Assembly (NCBI RefSeq): GCF_001661265.1 | Contig: NW_017567019.1 | Location: 1-64,000, forward strand | Source of the DNA: Saitoella complicata NRRL Y-17804 | Taxonomy: Eukaryota; Ascomycota; Saitoellomycetes; Saitoellales; Saitoellaceae | Direction of reading: 5' to 3' | Length of the DNA: 64,000 nt | In this document: piece after piece, positions 1 to 10,505 of the stretch | Layout of the letters: every line of letters starts with the position of its first letter | How positions within the stretch are numbered: position 1 is the first letter of the stretch | Made by a program: the position numbers and the translations under genes | The notes under the pieces: generated by a model | What the model was told of the DNA's origin: nothing | The model's database searches: none | Seen by the model: only the letters and a program-made list of their open reading frames with translations

Positions 1-118
1 CCTAACCCTAACCCTAACCCTAACCCTAACCCTAACCCTAACCCTAACCCTAACCCTAACCCTAACCCTAACCCTAACCCTAACCCTAACCCTAACCCTA
101 ACCCTAACCCTAACCCTA
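1..118. repeat. Telomeric repeat array (CCCTAA)n
   Basis: About 19.5 perfect tandem copies of CCCTAA start at the first base and stop at about position 118, where unique sequence begins. On the other strand this is TTAGGG, the telomere unit of most filamentous fungi and vertebrates. The C-rich strand reads 5' to 3' into the chromosome, as expected for a left end. There are no degenerate repeats, so this is a true terminus rather than an old interstitial block. Confidence 0.98.
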
Positions 119-503
119 AGTAGACCGCGAGCACAGTTCGGGTGAGTCGAGCGTACATCGACAGCAGTGTCTGATCCTTTCGTCCCATCATGCTTTGAGC
201 CCGGATCTGAGTCTACTTTCACCTCTCGACGATCACGCAAGGCGTCTATCGTCTGCCATTCGAGGACACTATATCCTGAGCCCCCCCCGGTCTCACGGGT
301 CATTTCAAAGGTGTTCGGCTCGCAAGGGCAAAAAAGACATGGAGTTCGGCGCATACAGAAGAATTGGTAACATGAGTGGTTCTGAAAGCAAACTAATATA
401 CCCTTTTCGTCACATTGCCCGTTGGTGCCAGCAGCCGAGCAGCCGTCACGGTTTGTTGTACGTTCGTCCTCTATACCTATGGCTTTGTGGCGTTTCCAAC
501 TTC
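119..503. other. Subtelomeric spacer without a gene
   Basis: This 385-bp unique sequence lies between the telomere and the 3' end of the antiporter gene. The open frames here are short, overlap each other and look random. I see no X/Y'-like element, no helicase fragment and no satellite. It probably holds the antiporter 3' UTR and terminator. Confidence 0.6.
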
Positions 504-2318
504 TCAAGACAACCCCCAAACCCCAAGCACATCGCCGCGTACAACCCTTCCCTCCCTCTCCACCCCCTCCCCCAACTTCTTCACCCGTCTCGCCAGTAAC
601 CCAACTGCCAGAGGTCCCAGAATGGTACACAATACGATCGCCCATGTCACGACAAGGAAGATATCAGAACTCTCCCCGGTGTTGGAGGTAGAGGAGGTGA
701 AGATGCCTTTGGATTCGGCGATCGAGGAGATGAGGAATCCGATTTCGCCGCGGGCGACCATTGCGCAGCCGAGGATTGAGGCGGGGTAGAGCGAACGGGG
801 TTTCTTGCCCGGAGACTCGGTGTGAGCAGTTTGCGTCGTCGTCCGGGCCTTTGGAGATGAACGAGATGGTGATTGGCTCGATTCACCAGAAGTGGCTGTA
901 TCGGCGGGTGTAATTGTCTGCCGCGATTCGCCGATACATAACGTCCTCTTCAGCTTAGCACACCTTAACATGACTTCCGTCGGCATGCGGGGTAGCGACA
1001 CGCGAGCAAGCCAAAGCCCGCACACCATCTTCGCGATGCCCATGAGGACCGCGTAGACAACGCCCTTCCAGACAATCGAGCCACGGAACATCTCAGTGAT
1101 GGGTATCGAGAATCCGATAGACGCGAAGAAGAAGGGGCGTAAGAGTTTCTCGAGGGGTTGTTGGTAGTAGTGTTCGTAGATGTAGCTCCCAGAAAAGGAT
1201 GGTCCGGGAGATGCTTCACGATTTGACGAAGACGGAGGTGCCGCGTCGTTACTCGGTTCCTTAATCGATAGTTCTGCAGTCTGTGCCGGTGAGTTTACGA
1301 CTTGTGCTGACGGTTGTGCGATGCGATCCATGCCGTCACTTGCTTTCCGCACCGTAGAGGAGGTCGATGTCGTATCCGGGGTGACCACTTTGAATACTGG
1401 ATGAGGCACGTCGGCATCCCACCAACTGATCGCAGCACCAGCAATGTACGCCGCGAAGAGATTGGACGTACCGGCATATGCCGTCGCGGCAATACATCCG
1501 ATCAGAATCAACGTATGAACGACCCACACAACGCTACTCTTCACGAGGACCCGATTGACAAATCCCTGTGGGTATCTCGTGCGATATCCATTCAACCATA
1601 CCGTAACCGGCTTCGCAACGAACACACATACTAACGGAGCGCAGAAAGCAAACGCGAGCGAGACCAGCAACGGCCTAACAACAGTCACAGCACTGATACT
1701 CGCACCGGATGCGCCGCCCAAGTTCGAAATGATCTGTACCATGACAAGGCCCACGACATCATCCATCATCGCCGCACTCGTAAGCACTACCCCAAGTCTC
1801 GATTTCGTCAGACCGCTCGAGCTGAGTACCGTGAACGTCGTGCCCAGGCTTGTCGAACATAGCGCCGCACCCGCCGCGAAGGATTGAAGAGGAGTTGCGC
1901 CGGTGAGCTTTTGTAGGACGAAGGATATACCCATGGGGAGACCGATTCCCGTGATGGCGACACAGAAGGAGAGGAGGAGGTTCGCTTTCAGGGCTTGGAA
2001 AGAGGTTGAGAGCCCACCTGTCAAACGTTAGTTAGCGATCATGCGATCTCTCCCGTGTGGGAAACACTGACCTTCATATACCAAGAGCAACAACCCGAGA
2101 TATCCCAGCTGCACAATAACCTCCTCCGCTTCGGTCCCGAGCCATTTCGCACCAGGTGTTCCCCATGCAACGCCTAGGAATACCTGACCGAGTAGACCAC
2201 AGTAAAAACTCCGGTCGAGGACGAAGTTGACGATGTTAAGGAGGAGGATGAAGGAGGATTCGGTGAGGATCATGACGATTCCGGGCTCGTGGTACGATAA
2301 TGAAGCAGCGTTTGCCAT
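504..2318 (-). CDS. Cation/H+ antiporter (Na+/H+ exchanger family, CPA2-like)
   Basis: Predicted monovalent-cation/proton exchanger for cation and pH homeostasis in the plasma or an internal membrane. It has two exons, 2318-2072 and 2017-504, with a 54-nt intron (2018-2071) that opens GTCAGT and ends ACAG and joins residues YEG to GLSTSF. The product is 586 aa. The first exon gives two hydrophobic segments. The second gives many more, including the paired acidic motif DDVVG at about residues 168-172, the usual cation-binding aspartate pair in transmembrane helix 5 of this family. A low-complexity S/T/P loop (about residues 300-350) and a basic S/P-rich loop (about 460-490) interrupt the membrane domain. 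It is the gene nearest the telomere and is transcribed towards it. The family is clear; the substrate (Na+ or K+) is not. Confidence 0.85.
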
Positions 2319-2889
2319 AACGGATAGATTTCAGCCGGGAGATGACATGGAGCTTGAACGAGGTGTAGGGAAAATTCGCGGTTTCGGGGGTCAAATTAAA
2401 GTTGCAGTAGCGAGCTCGCGTAAACGCCGGTGGCGCGGCTCAGCCTCGGTCGTGATCGGTCTTTACACAAGTGAGTCAGTGAATCGCTCACCATCTGCTC
2501 GTAACTTCAACGGCTTGGAAGCCAGAGCTCTTTACAGTGAGACGGAAAGGGGTTTGCAGTGGTCCTCTGGGGAAGTCTTTAAGTATTCCAAGAGTCACAA
2601 GCCGGTTAGGTTTAGGGTTACGGGGCGCTGAGCAGGCGCTGGTGGAGCAGGCGACGCCGTTTACCATACTGTAGTACGTTGTCCTTTCCCTAGCCGTAGA
2701 GTTGTCTCCGCCGACGAACGCGTTGACGTTACAGTTTCATATCGGTACTCCAATACCACTTGCCGTTGGTTTCATCACGTGTAGCGGACGTCACCCGGAC
2801 TCGCCAAGCAAAGGCCTCCGTGGCCAATGTGATTCCTACTGAAGTCGAACTTTTCCTCGCTCGTCATTCCACCTGTTACGGGATTGATA
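2319..2889. promoter_or_regulatory. Divergent promoter region, antiporter / GH36 enzyme
   Basis: This 571-bp head-to-head intergenic region has no credible ORF. It contains one GTTTAGGGTTA match near 2607-2617, a telobox-like TTAGGG site of the kind bound by Tbf1/Reb1-class factors in other fungi, and a CACGT core near 2776. Regulatory roles are inferred from position only. Confidence 0.45.
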
Positions 2890-5319
2890 ATGCAGCTACC
2901 TCGCTTCCTATTAACGAATCCGTCTCCGGGCAGTACCACATTATCGACCTCGCCGGATGCTGCCAGTGTGTCTGTCTTGATCCAGTGTGTGAGCGATCAA
3001 CAGCCGTCCGTAGTTGAAGTATGGTTCTCTGACGGCAAAGATATTTGGTCCGCACAAGTGATGAATCGCTCGCCTAAGCCTGTTCGTTTGCTCCATCGCC
3101 ATGGAGGAATGAACGCCGGCGTCGTGAGCAGATATGAAGGCAGTTTGAGCGCTCGTGAGGCCACCGGGGAGTGGACGGTGACCTTTCGGATGGTCTTGTC
3201 GGACGGCATGATTGTCTGGGCCGGTTTACCTGGGTCTGACGGTCGAATCGTCCGCCGACGTCCTTTACAGCCGGCCATGGATCTGAATTTATCGACACTG
3301 ATCCAAACGAGCGGCCGCGTAATCTCCTCCGCAAATTTCATCCAAGACCCAGAGTTCTCTGTCTTCGACATCGAGCTTGGTCCGACTGATACTTTCCGTC
3401 TTTCTCACTGCGTCGGTGGAAGGTATTGGTATCCTTCGGACACCTGGTGGTTCACTTCTGCGCAGTTCCACTCTACCGACGACATTGGTCCGCGCGAAGA
3501 TGTCTGTTGTGTTCTGTATCGACTCACCGACGGGCGTTATGGTATGATCATGCCTTTCGATCCTGATGCCGCAACGGGCACGCACACCTCCGTTCCCGCG
3601 CTCACCGTGAAGGAAAACGGTACTTTCGGCGTTCACCGAACTTGTCACGTTCTCCTCGTTGCCTGTTCTCCGGAATACACGGACCAACTGTACGCCCGTT
3701 CCTCCATCCACCTCCGTGCTCTCCTCGCCTCTAAACTTCCACTTTCTCCTCTTCCCTCCACGACCTGGCCCTTCTCTCCCACACCCTGCTGGTTCGACCA
3801 CCTCGATGGTCTAGGCGCTTGTACGTGGGACATGTTCTACCGCGACGTCAACCATCCCTCCGTCATCTCCGCCATCCGTAAAATCCAAGCCTCGGGAACA
3901 CGATTGCAATACGTGATCCTGGACGACGGATGGCAGCGCACGACGAAATACGGACAACTACAGGACTGGAACACGAATGAGAAGTTTCCGGGAGGGCTTA
4001 AAGCTCTGGTAAAGGACGCTGAGGAGGAAGGTGTAAGGAGGTTGATCGTCTGGCATGCGTTGCAAGGGTATTGGTTGGGTGTGGAGGATGGCGAGCGTGT
4101 CGATACTCCGGATAAGCTGCGTGAGGTTGCCAGCCCGGATGCAGCGAAAGACCATATCGACGCTCGTATTCCACGAAACGCCGAGCAGTTCTACGACGAA
4201 GGTTATGCCACGTTGAGCAAAGCTGGCATCAGCGGCTGCAAAATCGATTGTCAAGCAACCTTAACAACGACGGCCCATGAGCACATCGAGCGCCTCCAAC
4301 GAGCCGCCTTACACGCTTCTAAACAACATTTCCCTGGCTCACCTCAGGTGAACTGTATGTCCCACGATTTGTCCCTCCTCCACACTCTTCTCGCGACTAC
4401 GCACCCTTCCAACCCCTACCTCATCCGCGCCTCCGACGATTTCATCCCACATAACTCCTCGTCTCATGCGCCGATGCTGAAACAAAACATCTTGAATTCC
4501 GGGTTTATCTCCATGTTTGGCCTCCCGGACTGGGACATGTTTCGCACGCATCTCGGGGAGAGTCCGGAGTGGGTTATGCCCCATCTCCTCTCGCGATTAA
4601 TCTCGGGCGGGCCAGTGTATGTGTCTGACGACGCTGACAAGCACAACGTCGGACTGATCTCGAAGTGCGAGATTTTGAGTGCGGCAGGACGAATCATTCC
4701 GCGTCTCGCGCGCCCAGGCGCCTCGAAGCTGGAGGATGTCGTGCGTGGGGACGACGGTGTGTTTGTTGTGTGGAATACTTGTGGGGATGATGATGCTGTC
4801 AAAGTCTGTCTTGTTCTTAACTTGAGCCACGAGACGAAATCATACAAACTTCTTGTGGTGGACGGATACGATTTAGTCCGTGTCTCTTATCCCATCGAGT
4901 GGGCCGGTAAACTGGATGACGAGGAAGTGGTCATAAGGCTCACCACAACCAGCCGTGCGGCGGTCATCGAGTATCACAAGCCCCGTTGCTTCCCAGACAT
5001 ACCATTCCGGAGTCTCGGATTGGAAAACGCATGGCTGCCGTCTGCGAGTTTGCTGTGGGAGCACTGCACGGGTCCGGACACCGCATTTTCCGCTGCTTTG
5101 CGCGCTGTCGAAGGGAGGTTCGTATTCTACCATGGTGGGAGGTTAATTCATGAACCACTGTGCTCGTATGTGTTGGATGGGAAAGTGGTACGGAAGTGGA
5201 AGGCCCGGGTTGAAGCTCGTAGTGACACGACGTGTGTTGTCGTGGTTGATGGGAGCCAGCAGCTATCGAGTGGGCTTGAGAAGGGAACGTATCTAGTAAT
5301 TAGCGTGGATTCCTCATAG
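2890..5319 (+). CDS. GH36 raffinose synthase / alkaline alpha-galactosidase-like protein (Sip1 family)
   Basis: Glycoside hydrolase family 36 enzyme expected to hydrolyse or transfer alpha-galactosyl groups on raffinose-type sugars. It is 809 aa from the first ATG at 2890; an in-frame TTG six bases upstream is not a likely start. An N-terminal beta domain runs to about residue 290, then a (beta/alpha)8 domain begins with CTWDMFYRDV (about 307). LDDGWQ is at 344, KIDCQ with the expected nucleophile Asp453, and SDDF with Asp516/517 as candidate acid/base. A C-terminal beta domain follows. There is no signal peptide, so it is probably cytosolic, and the frame is continuous without an intron. Subtelomeric placement of a sugar-processing enzyme is common in fungi. 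Galactosidase versus transferase activity cannot be settled from sequence. Confidence 0.85.
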   Translation: MQLPRFLLTNPSPGSTTLSTSPDAASVSVLIQCVSDQQPSVVEVWFSDGKDIWSAQVMNRSPKPVRLLHRHGGMNAGVVSRYEGSLSAREATGEWTVTFRMVLSDGMIVWAGLPGSDGRIVRRRPLQPAMDLNLSTLIQTSGRVISSANFIQDPEFSVFDIELGPTDTFRLSHCVGGRYWYPSDTWWFTSAQFHSTDDIGPREDVCCVLYRLTDGRYGMIMPFDPDAATGTHTSVPALTVKENGTFGVHRTCHVLLVACSPEYTDQLYARSSIHLRALLASKLPLSPLPSTTWPFSPTPCWFDHLDGLGACTWDMFYRDVNHPSVISAIRKIQASGTRLQYVILDDGWQRTTKYGQLQDWNTNEKFPGGLKALVKDAEEEGVRRLIVWHALQGYWLGVEDGERVDTPDKLREVASPDAAKDHIDARIPRNAEQFYDEGYATLSKAGISGCKIDCQATLTTTAHEHIERLQRAALHASKQHFPGSPQVNCMSHDLSLLHTLLATTHPSNPYLIRASDDFIPHNSSSHAPMLKQNILNSGFISMFGLPDWDMFRTHLGESPEWVMPHLLSRLISGGPVYVSDDADKHNVGLISKCEILSAAGRIIPRLARPGASKLEDVVRGDDGVFVVWNTCGDDDAVKVCLVLNLSHETKSYKLLVVDGYDLVRVSYPIEWAGKLDDEEVVIRLTTTSRAAVIEYHKPRCFPDIPFRSLGLENAWLPSASLLWEHCTGPDTAFSAALRAVEGRFVFYHGGRLIHEPLCSYVLDGKVVRKWKARVEARSDTTCVVVVDGSQQLSSGLEKGTYLVISVDSS

Positions 5320-5966
5320 GATAATAATCTCTGCTATGGCCGGCAATGTGTGCGATATACAACCTCGAACGACATCCACGTCGCAGACACTGTTTCTCAA
5401 TAAGTTTTATCGAGGCATGTCTGCCTCAAATCCAAAAGACTTCCCTTGACAGTATGGCAGGATTAGGGCCTACGCACAAGCCGAGCCATTCTCTCAGGCA
5501 CGAAGGATAGCCTCAAAGGTCTTCAAAGCGATGGTGAAGGTCGATGGTTGTTTCTCGCTTTCGAATACAGAATTGCACTCCACAGGCTCTGCGGTGTAAG
5601 CGGCAGCCTGTTGATCCCACTCGTCTTCTGAGATTAACAAGAACGTTTGAAAGAGTACTTGAAGACTGCATCCTGTCTCAAGCAGCCTGATCCAGGCATA
5701 AGCTTGTCGAAGTTTCCACGGATTTATTTATTTTTACTGCACCCACCCCAGTGCCCACAACTGCCGAGCGGGGCTGCACCCCGGCCGCCTCGGACGTCAG
5801 CGCAGCTGTCAAGAGCCGCGGCCGTAAACTGGCATTGTATCCTAGGCGATCACTGCACTTGTCTTCGATACATTCTACTCTCACTCACTGCATCGTCATC
5901 CAGATCCTAGAACAGTAACTGTTACTTCCAGCTTTTCGGCCGATCCCGCTTTTCCGTCTCACCGCT
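5320..5966. other. Intergenic region
   Basis: 647 bp between the GH36 stop and the GNAT start. Only short unconvincing frames are present. The last 100 bp are C/T-rich, as is usual just upstream of a fungal start codon. Confidence 0.5.
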
Positions 5967-6488
5967 ATGTCCGCTGCCCGCCACTCGAAACATGACCAAC
6001 TCAATCCTGATGAGCTGGTTCTCGATATAAGTCACGGTACAGAGGCACAGGACGTCATTGCGGCAGCAAAAGCCGGCCTACAACAACACGGCGCCGAAAA
6101 CGACTTCCACTACACCCAAACCCCCTTCTCGATCGCCTTCCGTGCTCCCTCCTCTCCCTCTCCTTTTCCTTCCGATCCTGCACCTCCGGGCCCCGTCCTC
6201 GCCGCCCTTGTTGGCACCTATGAAGTCAACTACCTGCACATCCACCTCCTGCACATCTCATCCGCCCTCCGCCTCCACGGCCTAGGCACACGGCTTATGC
6301 AAACCGCCGAACGGGAAGCGCGGGCGAAGGGCTGTGCGGGAATTTATCTGGATACGTTTGGATTCCAGGCGAGGGGGTTTTATGAGGGGTTGGGGTATGA
6401 GGTTTGGGGGCAGTTGGAGGGATGGAAGAGGGGTAAGCATGAGGAGGTAGAGGAGACGAGATACTTCTTGAGGAAGATGTTGAAGTAG
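5967..6488 (+). CDS. GNAT-family N-acetyltransferase
   Basis: Predicted acetyl-CoA-dependent acyltransferase of 173 aa encoded in one exon from the ATG at 5967. The GNAT fold is visible from about residue 80. A beta strand and the acetyl-CoA loop RLHGLGTRLM (Q/R-x-x-G-x-G/A signature) start near residue 104. YLDTFGFQARGFYEGLGYEV follows, the typical C-terminal half in which the tyrosine of FYEGLGY is the usual general acid. The last 40 residues are charged and end with FLRKMLK. The acceptor is unknown; single-domain fungal GNATs of this size act on small amines, antibiotics or proteins. The start is supported by a C/T-rich leader ending ACCGCT before ATG. Confidence 0.8.
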   Translation: MSAARHSKHDQLNPDELVLDISHGTEAQDVIAAAKAGLQQHGAENDFHYTQTPFSIAFRAPSSPSPFPSDPAPPGPVLAALVGTYEVNYLHIHLLHISSALRLHGLGTRLMQTAEREARAKGCAGIYLDTFGFQARGFYEGLGYEVWGQLEGWKRGKHEEVEETRYFLRKMLK

Positions 6489-7696
6489 GACGGAAGACTG
6501 AGCGGTGTAAGAGATGGATAGATGAACGATGCAAAGGGATCAAATAGGCGATGACAATTGAGCGATTTCGGAATCGGATAAGGGAGGCCCGAGCGCACCT
6601 ACATCGGCAATGAAATTGGGTCTAGACGTATGAACTTGTCAGTAGAGCTCAAGTAGGATCGATGGAACGTTTTGAACAATTGAACAATTGATACCCTCCA
6701 TGGGACATGTCTGAACATGTAACTGTGTTGCATGGAGAACAACATCACAGTTAACGTCAACTCTTGAGCACGACGTGGACATATCAACGGAATACTCTTC
6801 CGACGATCCCATGGGTGGATGAATTAAGATGTTTCGGAAGTCTATGTACGTCGACGGATCCGGAGATGAAAAGATTAACAGACAAGACATGCCAGCATCC
6901 CAACTTTCCCCCCGGACGCATCACAGAAACCCCCCGATCTCGGGCTTTGACTCATGCTCCCCGTCGTCATCCCCTCCGATCCTTTACCGGCTACCTACCT
7001 TATGTATCGCAATCTGATTCTAGCGATCGACAATGCACCCGTATTCTAGCGGTTTACCCATTGTTTCGTGCGGTTCGAGCGCGGGCGCTACACACAGTAC
7101 ACAGCTAGCTATACCAGCTACCCAGCCCCCAGCGCACACTCAAAGCACAGCCAAGCCTCCCATCGCGACCCAATTCATCGTTCCCGCCCAAAACGGTGCG
7201 TCGAAGCAACCTCAAGCATGAAAGTGTCTAGAAGGCTTCAAAGCCGCCCAACACTGTAAATAGAGCATATCACAAACCACCACACAGCCAAACAGCTAAA
7301 ATCACCAATCGACATGGGGGATTGAAGATGTGCTGCAGTAGGTTAAGCCTTGGCGCCCAAACACTCCGATAAGCAAACGCCCGGTCCTGCGAAGGCTGTT
7401 GCCTCTTGGCGCAATAAAGTACAATTATAATGCTCGGTATGGCAGGTTGGAGGCCTGACCGTGAAAGTTTAAAGACGTCAATTGGGCACGTACTCGCAGC
7501 TTGCGGTTTAATCAGCAACCGGCAGGGTCCATTGACATATCACTACCGATCCCGGTGTTGTGATCGCTTGCCAAGCCAGATCACATCTTGAGTAGCTCTC
7601 GGGCTCTCGACCATTCCTTTCTTCACACACTCTTTACGACATACGATCTCTTCATTTTCCTTCATCTAACCACCAAGATATACCCCGCCTTCAACG
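6489..7696. other. Long intergenic region upstream of the GH5 gene
   Basis: 1.2 kb without a supportable gene. It contains a small direct/inverted motif (TTGAACAATTGAACAATTG near 6672) and a C/T-rich leader before 7697. The length suits a regulated promoter for a secreted enzyme, but I recognise no specific operator. Confidence 0.5.
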
Positions 7697-10108
7697 ATGA
7701 TGCGCCTCTTCACTCTCTTCCTCTTCCTCTTCACCCTCGCTTCCTCGATCACTCTCGCCGCAGCCGAGGACTTCCAATGGAGCGACAACGAAGTCGTCTC
7801 ACCGGCCCCACGTACCTCCCACCTCCACCACCGCTCCCTCACCAAACGGGCTTGCTCCAACCTCCTCATCGACAACTTCTCCTCTCAATCCCAACTAGAC
7901 AACCGCAAGAATGACCTCGGTTACAAAACATCCGCCGACGGCACAGCCTCAATCTCCATCTCCTCTTCCTCCTCGAGCAAACTCGTCATCACCCCCTCCT
8001 CGTCGAGTTCCTACTTCTACTCCAACACCAAGTGCCAATCGATCAGTGGCTACTCCGCCGTGCAATTCAGCATCGCAGGACCAAGCGGAGCGAGCGTCAA
8101 GGTTGCCGTGCGATACTTCGACTCCGCAACATCTTGTGCACCCTACGGAACCTCTGGCTACAAGACCGCATACTACACCGTCACCGGCCTCTCCTCCACC
8201 GCCAAACGTGTGACAATCCCCTTCTCCTCTCTCGGCATCACACCCGCCGGCTCCGTCATCTCGAGCGTCTACCTCGAGAACTTCTCCGTCACGGGACGAT
8301 CATACTCCCTTTGGCAACTTGCCCTGACATGCTCGAGCACCAGCACGAGTACCGGTAAGACCGCGACGTGTACGTCGAGCAGCTCTGGATCATACGGCCT
8401 CATCGATGATTTCTCCGCTACCAAGTCGACGAATGACTTGAATTACGCAACGGGCGATGACTCTACCTGCAAGTCCGTCACCGTCCTTGCTTCGTCCAAC
8501 AAGATCCAGATCGTGCCCGCTTCGACGTCCTCGTCGTATTGGTACTCTGACGTCGGGTGCCAAGCCCTCACCAAGTTCAGCGGGGTTCAGCTGTCGGTGG
8601 CTGGACCTAGCGGTGCGAGTGTCCAGGTTGTGGTGTCCTATTATCCATCGAGCAGCTCCTGTTCGACTGGGACTGGAGTGCAGACCGCGACCTACACCGT
8701 AAGCGGACTGAGTTCGACGGCGAAGAGGATCAGCATTCCCTTTTCCACTCTTGGTATCGACTCCAACAGTGCCGTCCTCGCTTCGATCCGGTTGAAGAAC
8801 TTCTCCAGTAAGGGGACGTTCTACCTCTGGAAGCTTGCTTTCACCTGTCCCTCGAGCTCCGCCTCAACCACCTCCGTCGCCAACCTTGGCGGATCAACCG
8901 CCGCCGCAGTCGCACAGACTACCACCTCTTCCGCCGCAACAAGCTACACAACGTACACAGCCTCCAACGTCAACGTCCTCCGCGACGCCCAACTCGACGG
9001 CTCGATCCGTGCAGTGGGCGTAAACCTCGGCGGAATCCTGCAATACGAAAATTGGCTCTCATCCGGTTCCCCCGTCCAAGCCCTCCTGAACGAACTCGAC
9101 GACGGTTCCTATTACGCCGAGAAGGGCGAGCTCGTCATCATGCGTGCGTTCCCCAATAATCGTTCGGCTATGGTCACCGCATTTCAACAACACCGTGCCG
9201 TATTAACCGAAGCAGATTTCAAACTCATGGCACAGTACGGTATCAACTCCGTCCGCGTCCCGATCAATTGGGGTATCATGCCCGTCAACTCCGGGGGCGG
9301 GGATCCAGACGAATGGGCAGATTTCGCGACGGGGTCGTTGTCGGTTTTGGATAAGATCGTTAATACATGGGCACCAAAGTACGGTATCACGGTCTTGTTG
9401 AGTATGCACGGGCACAAAGGCACACACGGCGTCGCCGAGCATGCTTCACCCGGTGCTGCGAATCCAGTGGTTTATTGGGACCAATACACCGAAAACCAGC
9501 AAAACTCCGTCAACGTCGCCGTATACCTCGCGAAACGGTACCTCTCCTCCCCCGCATTCCTCGGAATCGGGATGATGAACGAACCCGTCAACGTAGCCGA
9601 GAGCGTCGTGAGACAGTACTTCCTCGATGCTTATGCCGCCGTCCGTGCTGTTTCGAATTGTTTGTTGGTGTTTGCGCCGATGTTGTGGCAACAGTATCCT
9701 TCGAACGGATGGCAGAATTTCCTTAGCCCAAACGATGGGTACTACAACGTCCGGGAAGAATGGCATCCATACTTCTGTTTCCCGCCTGACTGGAGCTCCG
9801 CCAACAATTCGGCCCAAATTCTCTCGTACACTGCGAACGAGCTACAGAACGACTGGAACGGTGCTCCCGGTGTCGGCAAGATGGCGACGGAATGGAGTCT
9901 CGCCACCCCGAATGCTATGTCCTCGTCGGATTTGACGCAGTTTGCGAAGAACCAGATGAAAGCCTACGACTACGGTGGCGGATTCTACTTCTGGACGTGG
10001 AAGTTTTGGGCGGATAATAATAATGATAACTATATCAATGGGTGGAGTTTGAAGAGTTTGTTGACGCATGGGGTGATTACGAAGGCGATGATGCAGGCGG
10101 CGTGGTAA
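7697..10108 (+). CDS. Secreted GH5 exo-1,3-beta-glucanase-like enzyme with duplicated N-terminal domain
   Basis: Predicted cell-wall or extracellular beta-glucanase of 803 aa in one exon. Residues 1-24 form a signal peptide (hydrophobic core LFTLFLFLFTLA, ending AAAED). A dibasic KR near residue 52 suggests Kex2 processing. Two homologous domains of about 160 aa follow (about 55-215 and 235-390). Each has the pattern IDDFS..DLNYATGDD, WYSDVGCQ, VAGPSGASV and SSTAKRISIPFS, a galactose-binding-like fold that probably binds carbohydrate. A S/T/A-rich linker leads to the GH5 barrel from about 430. GVNLGG starts the barrel, NEP carries the acid/base Glu629, EWHPYF sits at the active site and TEWS carries the nucleophile Glu732. 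Glucan 1,3-beta-glucosidase is the best guess; the linkage is unproven. Confidence 0.88.
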   Translation: MMRLFTLFLFLFTLASSITLAAAEDFQWSDNEVVSPAPRTSHLHHRSLTKRACSNLLIDNFSSQSQLDNRKNDLGYKTSADGTASISISSSSSSKLVITPSSSSSYFYSNTKCQSISGYSAVQFSIAGPSGASVKVAVRYFDSATSCAPYGTSGYKTAYYTVTGLSSTAKRVTIPFSSLGITPAGSVISSVYLENFSVTGRSYSLWQLALTCSSTSTSTGKTATCTSSSSGSYGLIDDFSATKSTNDLNYATGDDSTCKSVTVLASSNKIQIVPASTSSSYWYSDVGCQALTKFSGVQLSVAGPSGASVQVVVSYYPSSSSCSTGTGVQTATYTVSGLSSTAKRISIPFSTLGIDSNSAVLASIRLKNFSSKGTFYLWKLAFTCPSSSASTTSVANLGGSTAAAVAQTTTSSAATSYTTYTASNVNVLRDAQLDGSIRAVGVNLGGILQYENWLSSGSPVQALLNELDDGSYYAEKGELVIMRAFPNNRSAMVTAFQQHRAVLTEADFKLMAQYGINSVRVPINWGIMPVNSGGGDPDEWADFATGSLSVLDKIVNTWAPKYGITVLLSMHGHKGTHGVAEHASPGAANPVVYWDQYTENQQNSVNVAVYLAKRYLSSPAFLGIGMMNEPVNVAESVVRQYFLDAYAAVRAVSNCLLVFAPMLWQQYPSNGWQNFLSPNDGYYNVREEWHPYFCFPPDWSSANNSAQILSYTANELQNDWNGAPGVGKMATEWSLATPNAMSSSDLTQFAKNQMKAYDYGGGFYFWTWKFWADNNNDNYINGWSLKSLLTHGVITKAMMQAAW

Positions 10109-10505
10109 AGGGTTACTTACTATTGGATATCCGGGTTAGGTATGGGAAGAATTGGTATGGGGTTTTGGATAGATATCTCACCAAATGGCTGCAGGGAAAA
10201 GGAATGTCAGCTTATAATGTTTAGGATAGTAATGCAAATCTAGGGTATTCTAAGGGACCTGGAGTTCTTATTCCACGGGAGTCTCGCGATCTATCTTCAT
10301 CTGGCTTCGTAAATGGGAGTTCTGGGTTTAGTCAAGGTGGTCGGTTGACGCCGGCGTGTAGAAGAGCAATGATAGAGTAGGTGGATGCAACTTATAACGT
10401 CTGGACGCAAAGGTGATAACCGCAGGTAAACGACAGAAAACAGAACCTTATAGCGTGATAGTGCTCGGAAAGGAGATTGTTTCAATCCCCATTGCCACTG
10501 CCATT
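10109..10505. other. Convergent intergenic region
   Basis: 397 bp between the GH5 stop and the apparent stop of the minus-strand hypothetical gene. No credible coding frame is present, and it likely holds two 3' UTRs. Confidence 0.5.

Noticed and set aside
2607-2617. Internal GTTTAGGGTTA as a possible interstitial telomere block
   Set aside because: Less than two repeat units; better read as a telobox-type promoter motif or chance.
7060-7090. GGTTCGAGC resembling a tRNA B box
   Set aside because: No matching A box at the right distance and no acceptor-stem pairing could be drawn; no other tRNA candidate was found by eye.
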